Shown here in pieces: positions 1-8,604 of a stretch of 64,000 bases of DNA. Source of the DNA: Lacinutrix jangbogonensis (GTDB lineage: Bacteria; Bacteroidota; Bacteroidia; Flavobacteriales; Flavobacteriaceae); assembly GCF_000797445.1 (NCBI RefSeq), contig NZ_JSWF01000025.1:276879-340878 (forward strand). The letters are read 5' to 3'. The translations under genes were made by a program, and so were the position numbers. The notes under the pieces were generated by a model. The model worked only from the letters and a program-made list of their open reading frames with translations, made no database searches and was not told the origin of the DNA. How positions within the stretch are numbered: the first letter of the stretch is position 1; each line of letters opens with the position of its first letter.

Positions 1-247
1 CGATTATAAAAAGAAAAATAATAACTAAAACAGAAATAATAATCAAAACACGTCTATTTACGGCCTTGTCAGGTGAATTTTGAAACTCATCAACAGCTTT
101 TATAAATCTGTTTTTTACATTGCCTGAAGCTTCTAATGTAGAACGTTCGCCATCAAATTTACCTTTCATAGCAAACGGACTTCCTTCTCCATTGTAGAAA
201 CGAGGCTTATAATTATATCGCTTATTTTGTTTTAGTTTAAATCCCAT
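1..247 (-). CDS. Small membrane protein, C-terminus cut by window edge
   Basis: The frame opens at ATG 245-247 (minus) and runs off the window start, giving 82 visible residues. The N-terminal half is basic and rich in Lys, Asn and Tyr (starting MGFKLKQNKRYNYKPRFYNG). It is followed by a hydrophobic stretch of Val, Ile, Leu and Phe near residues 67-82, so one membrane span is likely. Such short proteins near ribH in flavobacteria are often deposited under the misleading name 'riboflavin synthase subunit beta'. Nothing here resembles riboflavin synthase. The gene starts 5 bases after the next upstream gene ends, so the two are probably co-transcribed. The two share an N-terminal basic NK-x-NY-x-RF pattern and may be paralogues. 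Function unknown. Confidence 0.7.
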   Translation of the reverse strand, partial: MGFKLKQNKRYNYKPRFYNGEGSPFAMKGKFDGERSTLEASGNVKNRFIKAVDEFQNSPDKAVNRRVLIIISVLVIIFLFII

Positions 248-252
248 AACTA

Positions 253-477
253 TTATAGTTTATATTCAAGATAGTACATTACTGCAATAATAATGCCTAA
301 TAATAAGAGTAATAAAGGTAAGCCAATTTTTCGTTTTCCAGCACCCGTTTTTCTAGTGCGCTTCCACTCTGAAGTTACCTCTCGCTTAGCATCGAACTCT
401 GTTTTTACATCTTTGACTTCGTCTTTAGAAAATCTAGAATTATAATTAAACGATTTGTTTTTTCTCTTGTTAAACAC
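253..477 (-). CDS. Small basic single-span membrane protein
   Basis: The product has 74 residues. Residues 1-50 are strongly charged and rich in Lys and Arg, and a Leu/Ile-rich span lies near residues 53-70 (GLPLLLLLLGIIIAVMYYL). The N-terminal pattern (KNKSFNYNSRF) resembles that of the neighbouring gene ending at the window edge, which suggests tandem paralogues. The positive-inside rule puts the basic part in the cytoplasm. The gene sits downstream of ribH on the same strand but is separated from it by 265 bases, so it may have its own promoter. I do not recognise a function. Confidence 0.7.
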   Translation of the reverse strand: MFNKRKNKSFNYNSRFSKDEVKDVKTEFDAKREVTSEWKRTRKTGAGKRKIGLPLLLLLLGIIIAVMYYLEYKL

Positions 478-742
478 TGTACTATTTTAAACTATTGAAA
501 TACACTCAAAAGTACTGAAAATAGAGAAGAAATCACATAATGATATGCTAAAATTATTAACAGATATTATAAGAATTAAAGATGTGAGTTGTCTAGTTGT
601 AGTCCACTAAAATTTTTTTTATGAATATGTATAATGCGTGTATTAAACACTAATACTGAATATTATCTTCTCAAACTATTTTCAGAAGAAAAAGAGCTTG
701 TTATATTATTACTCAAAAATTAATTAGTTTAAGGTGTCCAGA

Positions 743-1240
743 CTACTTAGTAAAAGCACTCTTGATGCTAATAACTACCATTTTAATTGCAGCTACCGCA
801 GCTTCTGTTCCTTTGTTACCGTGGATTCCTCCAGAGCGGTCAATAGCTTGCTGCTTGTTGTTATCTGTTAACACACAAAAAATAACAGGAGTATCATGAA
901 GTACATTTAAGTCTTTAATACCTTGTGCAACACCTTCGCAAACAAAATCGAAGTGTTTTGTTTCACCTTGGATTACACTACCAATAGCAATAACAGCATC
1001 AACATTTTGCTGTTGCATTTTTTTACTACCATAGATTAGCTCGAAACTACCAGGAACATCCCAACGTGCAATATTTTCAGGCAATACGTTATGTGCGATT
1101 AAAGTTTCAAAAGCACCTTTGTATAAACCTTCAGTAACGGTATCGTTCCATTCTGAAACAACAATCCCAAACCGAAAAGATTTCGCGTTTGGGATTGATG
1201 CTTTATCGTATTCTGATAAATTATTATTTACTGTTGCCAT
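743..1240 (-). CDS. ribH: 6,7-dimethyl-8-ribityllumazine synthase
   Basis: Lumazine synthase condenses 5-amino-6-ribitylamino-uracil with 3,4-dihydroxy-2-butanone 4-phosphate to give the riboflavin precursor lumazine, in the cytoplasm. The 165-residue product shows the family hallmarks in order: RFGIVVSEWN near the N-terminus, the WDVPGSFELI segment, AIGSVIQGETKHFDFV with its catalytic histidine, and VIFCVLTDN. The frame stays open upstream to 1369, but those extra 43 residues are only the translation of a 30-bp tandem repeat. I therefore start at the ATG at 1240 (MATVNN), which gives a normal family length. It lies downstream of the TPR gene on the same strand and is probably co-transcribed with it through the repeat. 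Confidence 0.95.
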   Translation of the reverse strand: MATVNNNLSEYDKASIPNAKSFRFGIVVSEWNDTVTEGLYKGAFETLIAHNVLPENIARWDVPGSFELIYGSKKMQQQNVDAVIAIGSVIQGETKHFDFVCEGVAQGIKDLNVLHDTPVIFCVLTDNNKQQAIDRSGGIHGNKGTEAAVAAIKMVVISIKSAFTK

Positions 1241-1246
1241 AGGCTT

Positions 1247-1336
1247 AATTTCCGCTAAGGCGGTAATATTATGGTTAATTTCTGCTAAGGCGGTAATACT
1301 ATAGTCAATTTCCGTTAAGGCGGTAATACTACTTAT
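1247..1336. repeat. Three tandem copies of a 30-bp palindrome-bearing repeat
   Basis: Copies lie at 1247-1276, 1277-1306 and 1307-1336, the last one diverging at its end. Each contains a core close to CCGCTAAGGCGG, which can fold as a short hairpin with a 4-base loop. Copy 1 pairs best, while copies 2 and 3 carry changes in the stem. The array starts 7 bases upstream of the ribH start codon, and its far end contains the stop codon of the TPR gene. In the minus-strand transcript it would therefore sit exactly between the two genes. Because 30 is a multiple of 3, it also stays open as a 10-residue peptide repeat. Confidence 0.9.
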
Positions 1337-2108
1337 TTGACATTGCTTGCGCTTTACCAATAAACACATCTACTGTAGAAGCTTCAGGTGCATTTGGATA
1401 ACTATCTTTAATAGTATTAAAATAACCTAAGGCTTCAGATGCTTTTCCTAAATTTAAAGCAGTAAGACCAGCTTTGTAATAATATGTTGGTGCCGTTAAT
1501 TCGTTAGTTCTCATTTTAGCAGCTTGTAAATAATATTTTAAAGCTTGCTCTGGTTGATTTAACTGAATAAAAGCATCTCCTATAGATCCTTTTGCCATTG
1601 GTCCGGCAGCTTGATCGTCACTTTCAAACTTATCTAAATGCGTGATTGCATTTTTATAATCTTTTAAGTTTAAGTATGCCATCCCAGCGTAATAGTTAGC
1701 CAAGTTAGAAGCAGGTGTCCCACTGTATTCTTTAATAACATCTAACATACCATATTTACCTTCGCTACCATTAAGTGCTACAGTATAAAGTGAATCGCTA
1801 GAAACACCATTGGCTGCATCATTAAATTGCTTTTGCGCGTGGTACATCTCGTTCATTCCATCTGCATTTGCAGGTTCTTGAACTAATTTAGTATAAGCTA
1901 AATAACTTAAAACCAAGGCAGCTACCGCTCCAATTATAATAAAAATGTATTTTTGGTTAGCAGCAACAAAGTCTTCTGTTTTAGAAGCTGTTTCGTCTAA
2001 GGCATCAAAAACCTCAGCAGTTGTTGAGTTTTCTCCCAAGTCTTGGTCGATAACATCCTTTTCTTTTTCCGTTTTTGGTTTGTAACCTCTTTTCTTATAA
2101 GTTGCCAT
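1329..2108 (-). CDS. Tetratricopeptide-repeat inner-membrane protein
   Basis: The product has 259 residues: a charged cytoplasmic N-terminus of about 50 residues, one membrane span near residues 53-72 (YIFIIIGAVAALVLSYLAYT), then a periplasmic helical region with TPR signatures. These include LANYYAGMAYLNLKDYKNAI around residues 135-155 and EQALKYYLQAAKM further on. The arrangement resembles the YfgM/BamD-like TPR family, which assists periplasmic folding or envelope assembly. I infer only a protein-protein interaction role. It starts divergently from recF across a 126-base gap and is followed on the same strand by ribH. This TPR-ribH-recF neighbourhood is common in flavobacteria. Confidence 0.85.
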   Translation of the reverse strand: MATYKKRGYKPKTEKEKDVIDQDLGENSTTAEVFDALDETASKTEDFVAANQKYIFIIIGAVAALVLSYLAYTKLVQEPANADGMNEMYHAQKQFNDAANGVSSDSLYTVALNGSEGKYGMLDVIKEYSGTPASNLANYYAGMAYLNLKDYKNAITHLDKFESDDQAAGPMAKGSIGDAFIQLNQPEQALKYYLQAAKMRTNELTAPTYYYKAGLTALNLGKASEALGYFNTIKDSYPNAPEASTVDVFIGKAQAMSNK

Positions 2109-2130
2109 GTATAGTTTTATTTATGCGTGG

Positions 2131-2138
2131 CAAAAATA
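2131..2138 (-). promoter_or_regulatory. Bacteroidota -7 box for the TPR-ribH transcript
   Basis: Read on the minus strand this is TATTTTTG, matching the TAnnTTTG box recognised by the flavobacterial housekeeping sigma factor. It lies 22 bases upstream of the TPR start codon. I see no TTG element at the usual distance, so the assignment rests on the -7 box alone. Confidence 0.45.
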
Positions 2139-2170
2139 AAATATTTCTTCATATATAAAAGCTTATTTAT

Positions 2171-2198
2171 TTGTTATTTTGCAAGCCACATATATTTG
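2171..2198 (+). promoter_or_regulatory. Promoter of recF (TTG-N17-TATATTTG)
   Basis: TTG at 2171-2173 and TATATTTG at 2191-2198 are separated by 17 bases, matching the Bacteroidota consensus TTG-N17-23-TAnnTTTG. The ATG of recF lies 36 bases after the -7 box, which leaves room for a short leader. Confidence 0.65.
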
Positions 2199-2234
2199 TA
2201 AAAATAACCTCTCCAACATTTGCGAAAATAGTCT

Positions 2235-3314
2235 ATGATTTTAAAGTCTCTTTCCTTAGTAAATTACAAAAATTTCGAGAGTAAATCTCTTACTTTTAAC
2301 GACACCATTAATTGTCTTGTCGGCAACAATGGCGTGGGTAAAACAAATATTCTAGATGCTATTTACCACTTGTCTTTTGGTAAGAGTTATTTTAATCCGG
2401 TAGCCTCGCAAAACATTAAACATGATGAAGAATTTTTTGTTATTAATGGCGATTATTCTAAAGAAAATAAAACCGAAAAAATTGTAATTAGCCTAAAACG
2501 TGGTCAAAAAAAAGTAATTAAACGCAATGGAAAAGCTTACGAGAAGTTTAGTGAGCATATTGGTTTCTTACCTTTAGTGATTATTTCGCCTGCAGATAGA
2601 GATTTAATTATCGAAGGTAGCGATACACGAAGAAAGTTTATAGACAGTGTGATTTCACAGAGTAACAAATCTTATTTAAACGATTTAATTAAGTACAACA
2701 AGATATTAGCACAACGCAATAGCTTATTAAAATATTTTGCTCTAAATAATACGTTCAATAATGACACGCTTGAGATATATAATAGCCAGTTAACTAATTA
2801 TGGTACAAAGATTTTTAATGATAGAGAAGCCTTTTTAAAAACCTTTATCCCTATTTTTAAATCTCGATACGAAGCCATTAGTAATGGAAATGAAACTGTA
2901 GATTTGGTTTATAAAAGTGATTTATTCGAAACCGATTTAAACAGCTTACTAATGCAAGTTATTAATAAAGACAAAGCCATACAATATACAAGTGTTGGGA
3001 TACACAAAGACGATTTACTTTTTAATATAGATAGTCATCCTATTAAAAAATTCGGTAGTCAAGGACAGCAAAAATCATTTTTGATAGCATTAAAATTAGC
3101 ACAATTCGATTTTTTAAAACAACAAAGTGGTGTAAATCCTATTTTATTGTTAGATGATATTTTCGATAAGTTAGATGAGGAACGCGTAACACAAATAATT
3201 AAGTTGGTAGACGATGAAAATTTTGGACAAATATTTATTAGCGATACACATGCTGAACGTACCGAGAAAGCTGTAAAACAAGTACATCAATCTTATGAGA
3301 TCTTTAAGTTATAA
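2235..3314 (+). CDS. recF: DNA replication and repair protein RecF
   Basis: RecF is an SMC-like ATPase that helps load RecA at single-strand gaps through the RecFOR pathway. The 359-residue product has the normal family length. The Walker A motif GNNGVGKTN is at residues 30-38. A signature-like segment ([17 protein letters not shown]) and a Walker B segment ([15 protein letters not shown]) lie in the C-terminal third. The N-terminus ([15 protein letters not shown]) is typical. It is transcribed away from the TPR gene and followed by a lipoprotein gene and a DUF721 gene on the same strand. RecF next to DUF721 is a recurrent association in Bacteroidota and fits a replication or repair context. 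Confidence 0.96.
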   Translation: MILKSLSLVNYKNFESKSLTFNDTINCLVGNNGVGKTNILDAIYHLSFGKSYFNPVASQNIKHDEEFFVINGDYSKENKTEKIVISLKRGQKKVIKRNGKAYEKFSEHIGFLPLVIISPADRDLIIEGSDTRRKFIDSVISQSNKSYLNDLIKYNKILAQRNSLLKYFALNNTFNNDTLEIYNSQLTNYGTKIFNDREAFLKTFIPIFKSRYEAISNGNETVDLVYKSDLFETDLNSLLMQVINKDKAIQYTSVGIHKDDLLFNIDSHPIKKFGSQGQQKSFLIALKLAQFDFLKQQSGVNPILLLDDIFDKLDEERVTQIIKLVDDENFGQIFISDTHAERTEKAVKQVHQSYEIFKL

Positions 3315-3377
3315 AATAAAAACGGTGTTAAGAGGAATTTTAGACGTGGCAACCTTTCAATAAAAAATTACTATATA

Positions 3378-3797
3378 ATGAGACAACTATTTATAATTTT
3401 ATTTTTTAGCCTATTCATAATAAGCTGCTCTAAAAACCCAGAAAGCTACATAGACCATATCGATGGATATTGGGAAATTGAAAGTGTAACATTATCTAAT
3501 GGTAGTAAAAAGGAATATACCGTTAATCAGACTATCGATTATATTTCGATTAATGATAGTTTAAAAGGTTTTAGAAAAAAAATGAACCCAAGATTTGATG
3601 GCAAATACGAAACATCAAAGGATGCCGAATCACTTCATATAAAAATAGAAAATGATAGTTTAAATCTATATTATTTCACTAAATATGCAAACTGGAAAGA
3701 AACTGTTTTAATGGCTAATGAAAACCAATTAAAAATAGTTAACCAAAATAACAATGTATATTTATATAAACGGTTCACTCCTATTATAGGAGAATAA
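3378..3797 (+). CDS. Small lipoprotein between recF and DUF721
   Basis: The product has 139 residues. Residues 1-17 form a lipoprotein signal (MRQLFIILFFSLFIISC) with the lipidated Cys at 17. The mature part contains GYWEIESVTLSNG near residues 30-42 and alternating polar and hydrophobic stretches, a pattern common to small lipocalin-like beta proteins of Bacteroidota. It lies 63 bases after recF and 40 bases before the DUF721 gene on the same strand, so it is probably part of that operon. The function is unknown. Confidence 0.75.
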   Translation: MRQLFIILFFSLFIISCSKNPESYIDHIDGYWEIESVTLSNGSKKEYTVNQTIDYISINDSLKGFRKKMNPRFDGKYETSKDAESLHIKIENDSLNLYYFTKYANWKETVLMANENQLKIVNQNNNVYLYKRFTPIIGE

Positions 3798-3837
3798 CAT
3801 TATAATTATTGAGACTCCCACTTACGCGAAAATAAAC

Positions 3838-4134
3838 ATGGCAAAACGCAATAACAACATATTAAACATTCAAGACGCCTTAAAAGACTTTGTAGAAACC
3901 AATAAGCTAGAAAAAGGTTTAGATAAAGTTAATGTTCGTGAAGCTTGGTCTAGGCTAATGGGAAATGGCGTAAACAATTATACCACAGCTGTAGATTTAA
4001 AAAACGAAACGCTCTATGTACAATTGAGTTCTAGCACTTTAAGAGAAGAGTTAAGCTACGGGAAAGATAAAATTATAAACATGCTTAACGAGGAACTAGG
4101 CAAAGTTTTAATAAAAAAGATAGTTTTGAGATAG
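3838..4134 (+). CDS. DUF721 (DciA-like) protein
   Basis: The 98-residue product has the DUF721 pattern. An N-terminal helical part is followed by VREAWSRLMGNGVNNYTTAVDLKNETLYVQLSSSTLREEL, where the trademark 'W...G..V...T....L..G.L.V.V.SS.....L' spacing is visible (described by its key residues). DciA, the best studied member, helps load the replicative helicase in bacteria that lack DnaC. The Bacteroidota members are shorter and their role is inferred. Its linkage to recF supports a replication context. Confidence 0.8.
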   Translation: MAKRNNNILNIQDALKDFVETNKLEKGLDKVNVREAWSRLMGNGVNNYTTAVDLKNETLYVQLSSSTLREELSYGKDKIINMLNEELGKVLIKKIVLR

Positions 4135-4355
4135 TGAAATTTAATACTTACAAAACGTATACTTATAGTACCCGTGTTTTAATTTAGAAATAAGTTTTCT
4201 AACACTTCTAAAGGGTTCTATTATACAACTGAAAAGGGATCACAAGACAAGGATGTATTGAGTTAAAGTTCTTTAACATATACTACGTACTTTTTTAAAC
4301 AAAATCCCGCCCAATGCAGAAGGATTTTATATTTATAGTCGTCTAAGTCAAAACA

Positions 4356-4382
4356 AAAAGCGCAACCAATGGTTGCGCTTTT
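4356..4382. terminator. Bidirectional terminator hairpin
   Basis: This is a perfect 12-bp stem (AAAAGCGCAACC paired with GGTTGCGCTTTT) around a 3-base loop. The A and T runs on the two sides let it terminate both the recF-DUF721 transcript (+) and the convergent M4 peptidase transcript (-). The 220 bases between the DUF721 stop and this hairpin contain nothing else I can recognise. Confidence 0.85.
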
Positions 4383-4402
4383 AAATTATATATTAGTTTT
4401 TT

Positions 4403-6970
4403 TTATTCTTTCATTAGTTTAATTACACTTTTTGCATCTTGAGACGTTACAGTCATGAAATACAATCCAGAAGCAACACTAGACAAATCGATAGCTTTGG
4501 TTTCATTCATATTTGATAAATCTACTAATTTAATAAAACGACCATTAATATCATGAATTTCTGCTTTTACAAGATTTATTTGTCCTGTTTTTTTCAAATT
4601 AAAAACACCATTTGATGGATTTGGATACACTTTAACTAAACTATTTATAACATCAAACTCTGAAACAGACAAGAAATACGCACAATTATAAATAGACACC
4701 TCATCTAAATACCAGCCTTCAAGACCATTACAACCATCGGTTCCAAAATCAAATCTAAATTGCACAGTACTATTAGCTACAACTCCTAAAGACGACAAAT
4801 CTACAATGCTAGTTCCCCAACTTCCTTTGTTAGAACCTGGATTTGCGCCAGTAAAAGCGTCTTGACCTCCCATTGGATTATCATTTCCATCAGTTTCAGA
4901 ATTTATAGAATCGTTATATCCATTAGTAGAAAATGCTGTTGAAGGCAAAATAGACCAAGAACCACTATCTACTTTATATTTAATGTTTCCTCCATCCCAA
5001 TTAAACTCTGTTGCAACATAATGATTAAAAGCCATTTCATAAATACCTTCTGTAAAATTCGGCATTGTAAATTGCGGACTCAATAAACGCATGATTCCGT
5101 TTTGAAAATCTGAAGAACAATTACCTCCATAAACATCTCCTATTGGAGCATTTATAGCATAAAGACCAATACCAGGTCTATTGTTTGGCAACGTAGTCTC
5201 TAATTGCCAGTCTCTTGGAGTCCAAGTTGATGTTGATGCTATTTGTCCAACAATCCAACCATCTAATCCTGTTTCCCAGTCTTCGAAAAAGATTGGATTA
5301 TTCATTCCTGCATCGCAAATTGGTGGAGCATCACCAATTAATGCTACAAAACCACATTGCACAGGCTCTATACGAAGTTCTACTGCTAGCACAGCATTTA
5401 CTAATTGTTGCACATCTGCTCCATCAATGATTTCACCAGAGGCTCCAGAAGCTACTGCTGATGTAGATAAACCTTCTAGATCGATTCCTAATAAATCGTT
5501 AGCAGAAGCTTCTAAAGCATTTGCTAAATCTATAAAATCACTTGTAGCTGTTAAATATTGACTCTGTGCTCTCCAAAATATATGAGCAGCTTTAGTAAAA
5601 CCTAAACCCGTAATTACCTGTCCGTTATAGCTTCCTCCATCTACTAATAAAGCATACGCATGATTTGGAATCCCAGAATTTATATGAACTCCTCCAGAAT
5701 CTCCCTCACTACACCAATATTGTCCATCGGTAACTCTACCAGGATCTCCTTTACAATTAGGATTCCACATATCTCTAATGGCACTTCCAAAAGCTGTGGC
5801 ATCTTCTCCTATTGTCCAACGGTCGCTGCTATTACATCCCGTTCTTAAGGCATTATTATCGTCTGCATCTTCATAATTATTTAAAATATCTACTGTTTCT
5901 CCCCAAATATCAGAATACGATTCATTAATTGCGCCAGACTGCCATTGGTATATTAAGCCACTTGTAAATTGCGTATACGCGTGTCCCCATTCATGAGCAA
6001 TTACATCATCAGACGCTGTTCCATCACAATAGTTTGCAGTAGAACCATTCCAATTTGCATTTGGACATGAAATCCCAGGGTCGTTATTTATAGTTCTCAT
6101 TTGGGCATCTGCTCCATCGTAAGACGTGTAACCAAATGCATTATTAAAAAAATTATAAACATGCCCAGAAGCCTCGACTTCATTTCGTTGCCATATGGAT
6201 AATGACCCAGGAAATGCATCACCTTCTTCCCAAACAGTATTTCCTGTATTGCCTTCGTAAACTATGCGATCTAACACATGTGCCATTCCAGTAAATTGTT
6301 CTACCAAAGTGCCATCGTGAGCATTTATAAATACAAATTCTCTAACATCTTTATCGTTTCTGACCTCAACTTCATAAACTAAATAATTTGCACCTTCAAG
6401 ACCTTGAGCAAGACCTTTTTGGAATACATATAATTTAGTATTCTTAACAAATAAAGCTTCTCCAGAATAATTTAGCTCTTGATCGTTTATTACACCTATT
6501 GCAATTGCATTTGCTTGCGTTTTAGCTAAAGTAGGAATGGCATTCAACTTAATACCTGTAATATAATTACCATTTATAGCCGTTAAGTTGTTTTCAGAAT
6601 TAAAGTGAAATAATAATTTACCATCGTAAACATTTACGCCATTATATTGCTGATTCAAAACAACACGATGAAACCCAATGTTATCGTCTTCTGTTTTATT
6701 TAATTTGAAGGAACTGTTAGTATCTTCAATATTATAAATTGATTTATTTTTATTTAAAAAATTGAAAGATTTTTCGGTAATAGAACTGCCATTAAGTATT
6801 AAAGGCTGAGTAGTCGAAAATTTAATAAACTCAGGAACTTTTGAAATTTTATTAATTGTAATAGAAGCTTTTGTTTTTAATTGGAAAGCTTCTATTGCTC
6901 TTTCTGTATTTTGAGCATAAGTAGCTCCGGAAACAAGAGCGAAAAAAAGTAGGGATTTAAATAGTTTCAT
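4403..6970 (-). CDS. Secreted M4 (thermolysin-like) metalloprotease with T9SS sorting domain
   Basis: The 855-residue precursor begins with a signal peptide (about residues 1-19, ending ATYAQ). A propeptide with FTP/PepSY-like features follows, to about residue 225. The M4 catalytic domain carries the zinc site HEWGH at residues 326-330 and the third zinc ligand Glu350 in GAINESYSDIWGE. This is the HEXXH-19-E spacing of gluzincins. About residues 560-770 look like a beta-sandwich domain (DWETGLDGWIVGQ). The C-terminus is a T9SS type A sorting domain (VYPNPSNGVFNL ... GLYFMTV ... VIKLMKE). It is expected to be exported by Sec and then by T9SS to the surface or medium, where it degrades proteins. 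It is followed by a strong terminator. Confidence 0.93.
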   Translation of the reverse strand: MKLFKSLLFFALVSGATYAQNTERAIEAFQLKTKASITINKISKVPEFIKFSTTQPLILNGSSITEKSFNFLNKNKSIYNIEDTNSSFKLNKTEDDNIGFHRVVLNQQYNGVNVYDGKLLFHFNSENNLTAINGNYITGIKLNAIPTLAKTQANAIAIGVINDQELNYSGEALFVKNTKLYVFQKGLAQGLEGANYLVYEVEVRNDKDVREFVFINAHDGTLVEQFTGMAHVLDRIVYEGNTGNTVWEEGDAFPGSLSIWQRNEVEASGHVYNFFNNAFGYTSYDGADAQMRTINNDPGISCPNANWNGSTANYCDGTASDDVIAHEWGHAYTQFTSGLIYQWQSGAINESYSDIWGETVDILNNYEDADDNNALRTGCNSSDRWTIGEDATAFGSAIRDMWNPNCKGDPGRVTDGQYWCSEGDSGGVHINSGIPNHAYALLVDGGSYNGQVITGLGFTKAAHIFWRAQSQYLTATSDFIDLANALEASANDLLGIDLEGLSTSAVASGASGEIIDGADVQQLVNAVLAVELRIEPVQCGFVALIGDAPPICDAGMNNPIFFEDWETGLDGWIVGQIASTSTWTPRDWQLETTLPNNRPGIGLYAINAPIGDVYGGNCSSDFQNGIMRLLSPQFTMPNFTEGIYEMAFNHYVATEFNWDGGNIKYKVDSGSWSILPSTAFSTNGYNDSINSETDGNDNPMGGQDAFTGANPGSNKGSWGTSIVDLSSLGVVANSTVQFRFDFGTDGCNGLEGWYLDEVSIYNCAYFLSVSEFDVINSLVKVYPNPSNGVFNLKKTGQINLVKAEIHDINGRFIKLVDLSNMNETKAIDLSSVASGLYFMTVTSQDAKSVIKLMKE

Positions 6971-7017
6971 TTTTCAATTTCTTTTTGCGTCCCGCTAAAT
7001 TAAGGATTTATAAAATC

Positions 7018-7050
7018 AAAAAAGCCTGAATTTAGTTAAATTCAGGCTTT
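7018..7050 (-). terminator. Terminator of ndk
   Basis: A 14-bp stem (AAAGCCTGAATTTA and its complement) with a 2-base loop. On the minus strand it is followed by a T run, and it lies just downstream of the ndk stop codon. Confidence 0.8.
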
Positions 7051-7076
7051 AATATAATAATATTGTGTACTTCTAT

Positions 7077-7496
7077 CTAGAACATATCTCTTCCAGAAAA
7101 ATGGAAAGCACCTTCAATTGCAGCGTTTTCATCACTATCACTTCCATGAACAGCATTCTCTCCTATTGAAGCAGCATATAATTTACGAATTGTACCTTCA
7201 GCAGCATCAGCAGGATTTGTAGCACCAATTAAAGTTCTAAAATCTTCAACAGCATTATCTTTTTCTAAGATTGCAGCTACTATAGGACCACGTGTCATGT
7301 ATTCTACTAACTCACCAAAGAAAGGTCTTTCGTTGTGAACTGCGTAAAATGCTTCAGCGTCTGCATTAGTCATTTGCGTTAATTTCATTGCTACGATTCT
7401 AAAACCAGAAGCATTAATTTTTTCTAAGATTGCGCCAATATTTCCCTTTTCAACAGAATCAGGTTTTAGCATTGTAAATGTTCTATTTGTTGCCAT
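7077..7496 (-). CDS. ndk: Nucleoside-diphosphate kinase
   Basis: NDK transfers the gamma phosphate from ATP to nucleoside diphosphates through a phosphohistidine. The 139-residue product starts [19 protein letters not shown] and contains the active-site segment [12 protein letters not shown] with the catalytic His, followed by FHFSGRDMF. The frame is open 15 codons further upstream. The ATG at 7496 gives the family length and lies correctly downstream of a consensus promoter, whereas the longer start would overlap that promoter. It is transcribed divergently from the nrnA-gldI operon. Confidence 0.96.
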   Translation of the reverse strand: MATNRTFTMLKPDSVEKGNIGAILEKINASGFRIVAMKLTQMTNADAEAFYAVHNERPFFGELVEYMTRGPIVAAILEKDNAVEDFRTLIGATNPADAAEGTIRKLYAASIGENAVHGSDSDENAAIEGAFHFSGRDMF

Positions 7497-7518
7497 TTTA
7501 TTGTTTTTTTTATGGCTG

Positions 7519-7549
7519 CAAAAGTAATTGTATTTCTTCATAAAAACAA
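7519..7549 (-). promoter_or_regulatory. Promoter of ndk (TTG-N20-TACTTTTG)
   Basis: On the minus strand TTG (7547-7549) and TACTTTTG (7519-7526) are separated by 20 bases, a good match to the Bacteroidota consensus. The start codon of ndk lies 22 bases downstream. The position shows that the start further upstream in the same frame would be untranscribed. Confidence 0.75.
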
Positions 7550-7584
7550 TATTTTACCTATTAAAAATTGTATATTCGCGACCT

Positions 7585-8604
7585 ATGAATACACAAGACA
7601 TTATGGAGATAAAAGCGCTTTTAGCTGCTCCTAAAAAAATTGCAATTATACCACACAAAAACCCAGATGGTGATGCTATTGGCTCTACTCTAGGACTTTT
7701 ACTATATTTATTACAGCTAAATCATGAGGCTAAAATTATAGCGCCAAACGATTTTCCTGATTTTTTAAAATGGCTACCAAGTGTAGAAACTATAGCCATT
7801 CACGAAACCGAAAAAGAAACAACAGAAGCTTTTATTAGCGCTGCTGATATTATTTTCACATTAGACTTTAATGCCTTTCACAGAACCGGGAATATGACGT
7901 CCGTTTTAACAAATAGTAAGGGTGTGAAAATAATGATAGACCATCACCAACAGCCAGACGACTACGCTAAGTTCATGTTTAGCGATGTATCTATGAGTTC
8001 TACTTGCGAAATGGTATATCATTTTTTAGATAAATTGGATGCATTGGACAAATTGAATGCCGAAATTGCAACTTGTCTTTATGTTGGGATTATGACAGAT
8101 ACTGGGTCCTTTAGATTTCGTTCTACAACCAGTACAACGCATAAAATTATTGCTAGCTTAATGGATAAAGGTGCGGACAACACCCAAATACACAATAACG
8201 TTTACGATACTAATAGTTATAACCGCATGCAGTTATTAGGTTGTGCCTTAAGTAATTTAAAAGTATTACCAGAGCACAAAGCTGCATATATTACATTATC
8301 TCAAAAAGAATTACGCGATTTAGATTATAAAAAAGGAGATACTGAAGGTTTCGTTAACTATGCTTTATCGCTAGATAAAACTGTTTTAGCCGCTATTTTT
8401 ATTGAAGATAAAAAACAAGGTATTATTAAAATATCTTTACGCTCTAAAGGTGACTTTTCTGTAAACGAATTGTCTCGTACTCATTTTGAAGGTGGTGGAC
8501 ACACAAACGCAGCAGGCGGTAAAAGCGACACCTCTTTAGAATCTACCGTTGAAAAATTTATTAGTATATTACCAACCTATAGTAAAGCTCTTAATAATGA
8601 ATAA
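7585..8604 (+). CDS. nrnA: DHH-family phosphoesterase, NrnA-type (oligoribonuclease / pAp phosphatase)
   Basis: The 339-residue product has the DHH motif order: HKNPDGDAIGS near the N-terminus, a metal-binding Asp in FTLDFN, MIDHHQQPD, and a C-terminal DHHA1 domain with GGGHTNAAGG. Family members hydrolyse short RNA oligonucleotides to mononucleotides and dephosphorylate 3'-phosphoadenosine 5'-phosphate. I start at ATG 7585 (MNTQDIMEIKALL). The longer open frame from 7528 adds a hydrophobic stretch with no family counterpart and overlaps the ndk promoter. The stop overlaps the gldI start by 8 bases, so the two are translationally coupled. Confidence 0.9.
   Translation: MNTQDIMEIKALLAAPKKIAIIPHKNPDGDAIGSTLGLLLYLLQLNHEAKIIAPNDFPDFLKWLPSVETIAIHETEKETTEAFISAADIIFTLDFNAFHRTGNMTSVLTNSKGVKIMIDHHQQPDDYAKFMFSDVSMSSTCEMVYHFLDKLDALDKLNAEIATCLYVGIMTDTGSFRFRSTTSTTHKIIASLMDKGADNTQIHNNVYDTNSYNRMQLLGCALSNLKVLPEHKAAYITLSQKELRDLDYKKGDTEGFVNYALSLDKTVLAAIFIEDKKQGIIKISLRSKGDFSVNELSRTHFEGGGHTNAAGGKSDTSLESTVEKFISILPTYSKALNNE

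Noticed and set aside
1241..1369. 43 extra codons upstream of the ribH ATG
   Set aside because: They translate only the 30-bp repeat (ITALAEI-type peptide) and precede an ATG that gives normal lumazine synthase length.
7497..7541. Longer N-terminus for ndk
   Set aside because: It would overlap the consensus promoter at 7519-7549, and family members begin at the ATG I used.
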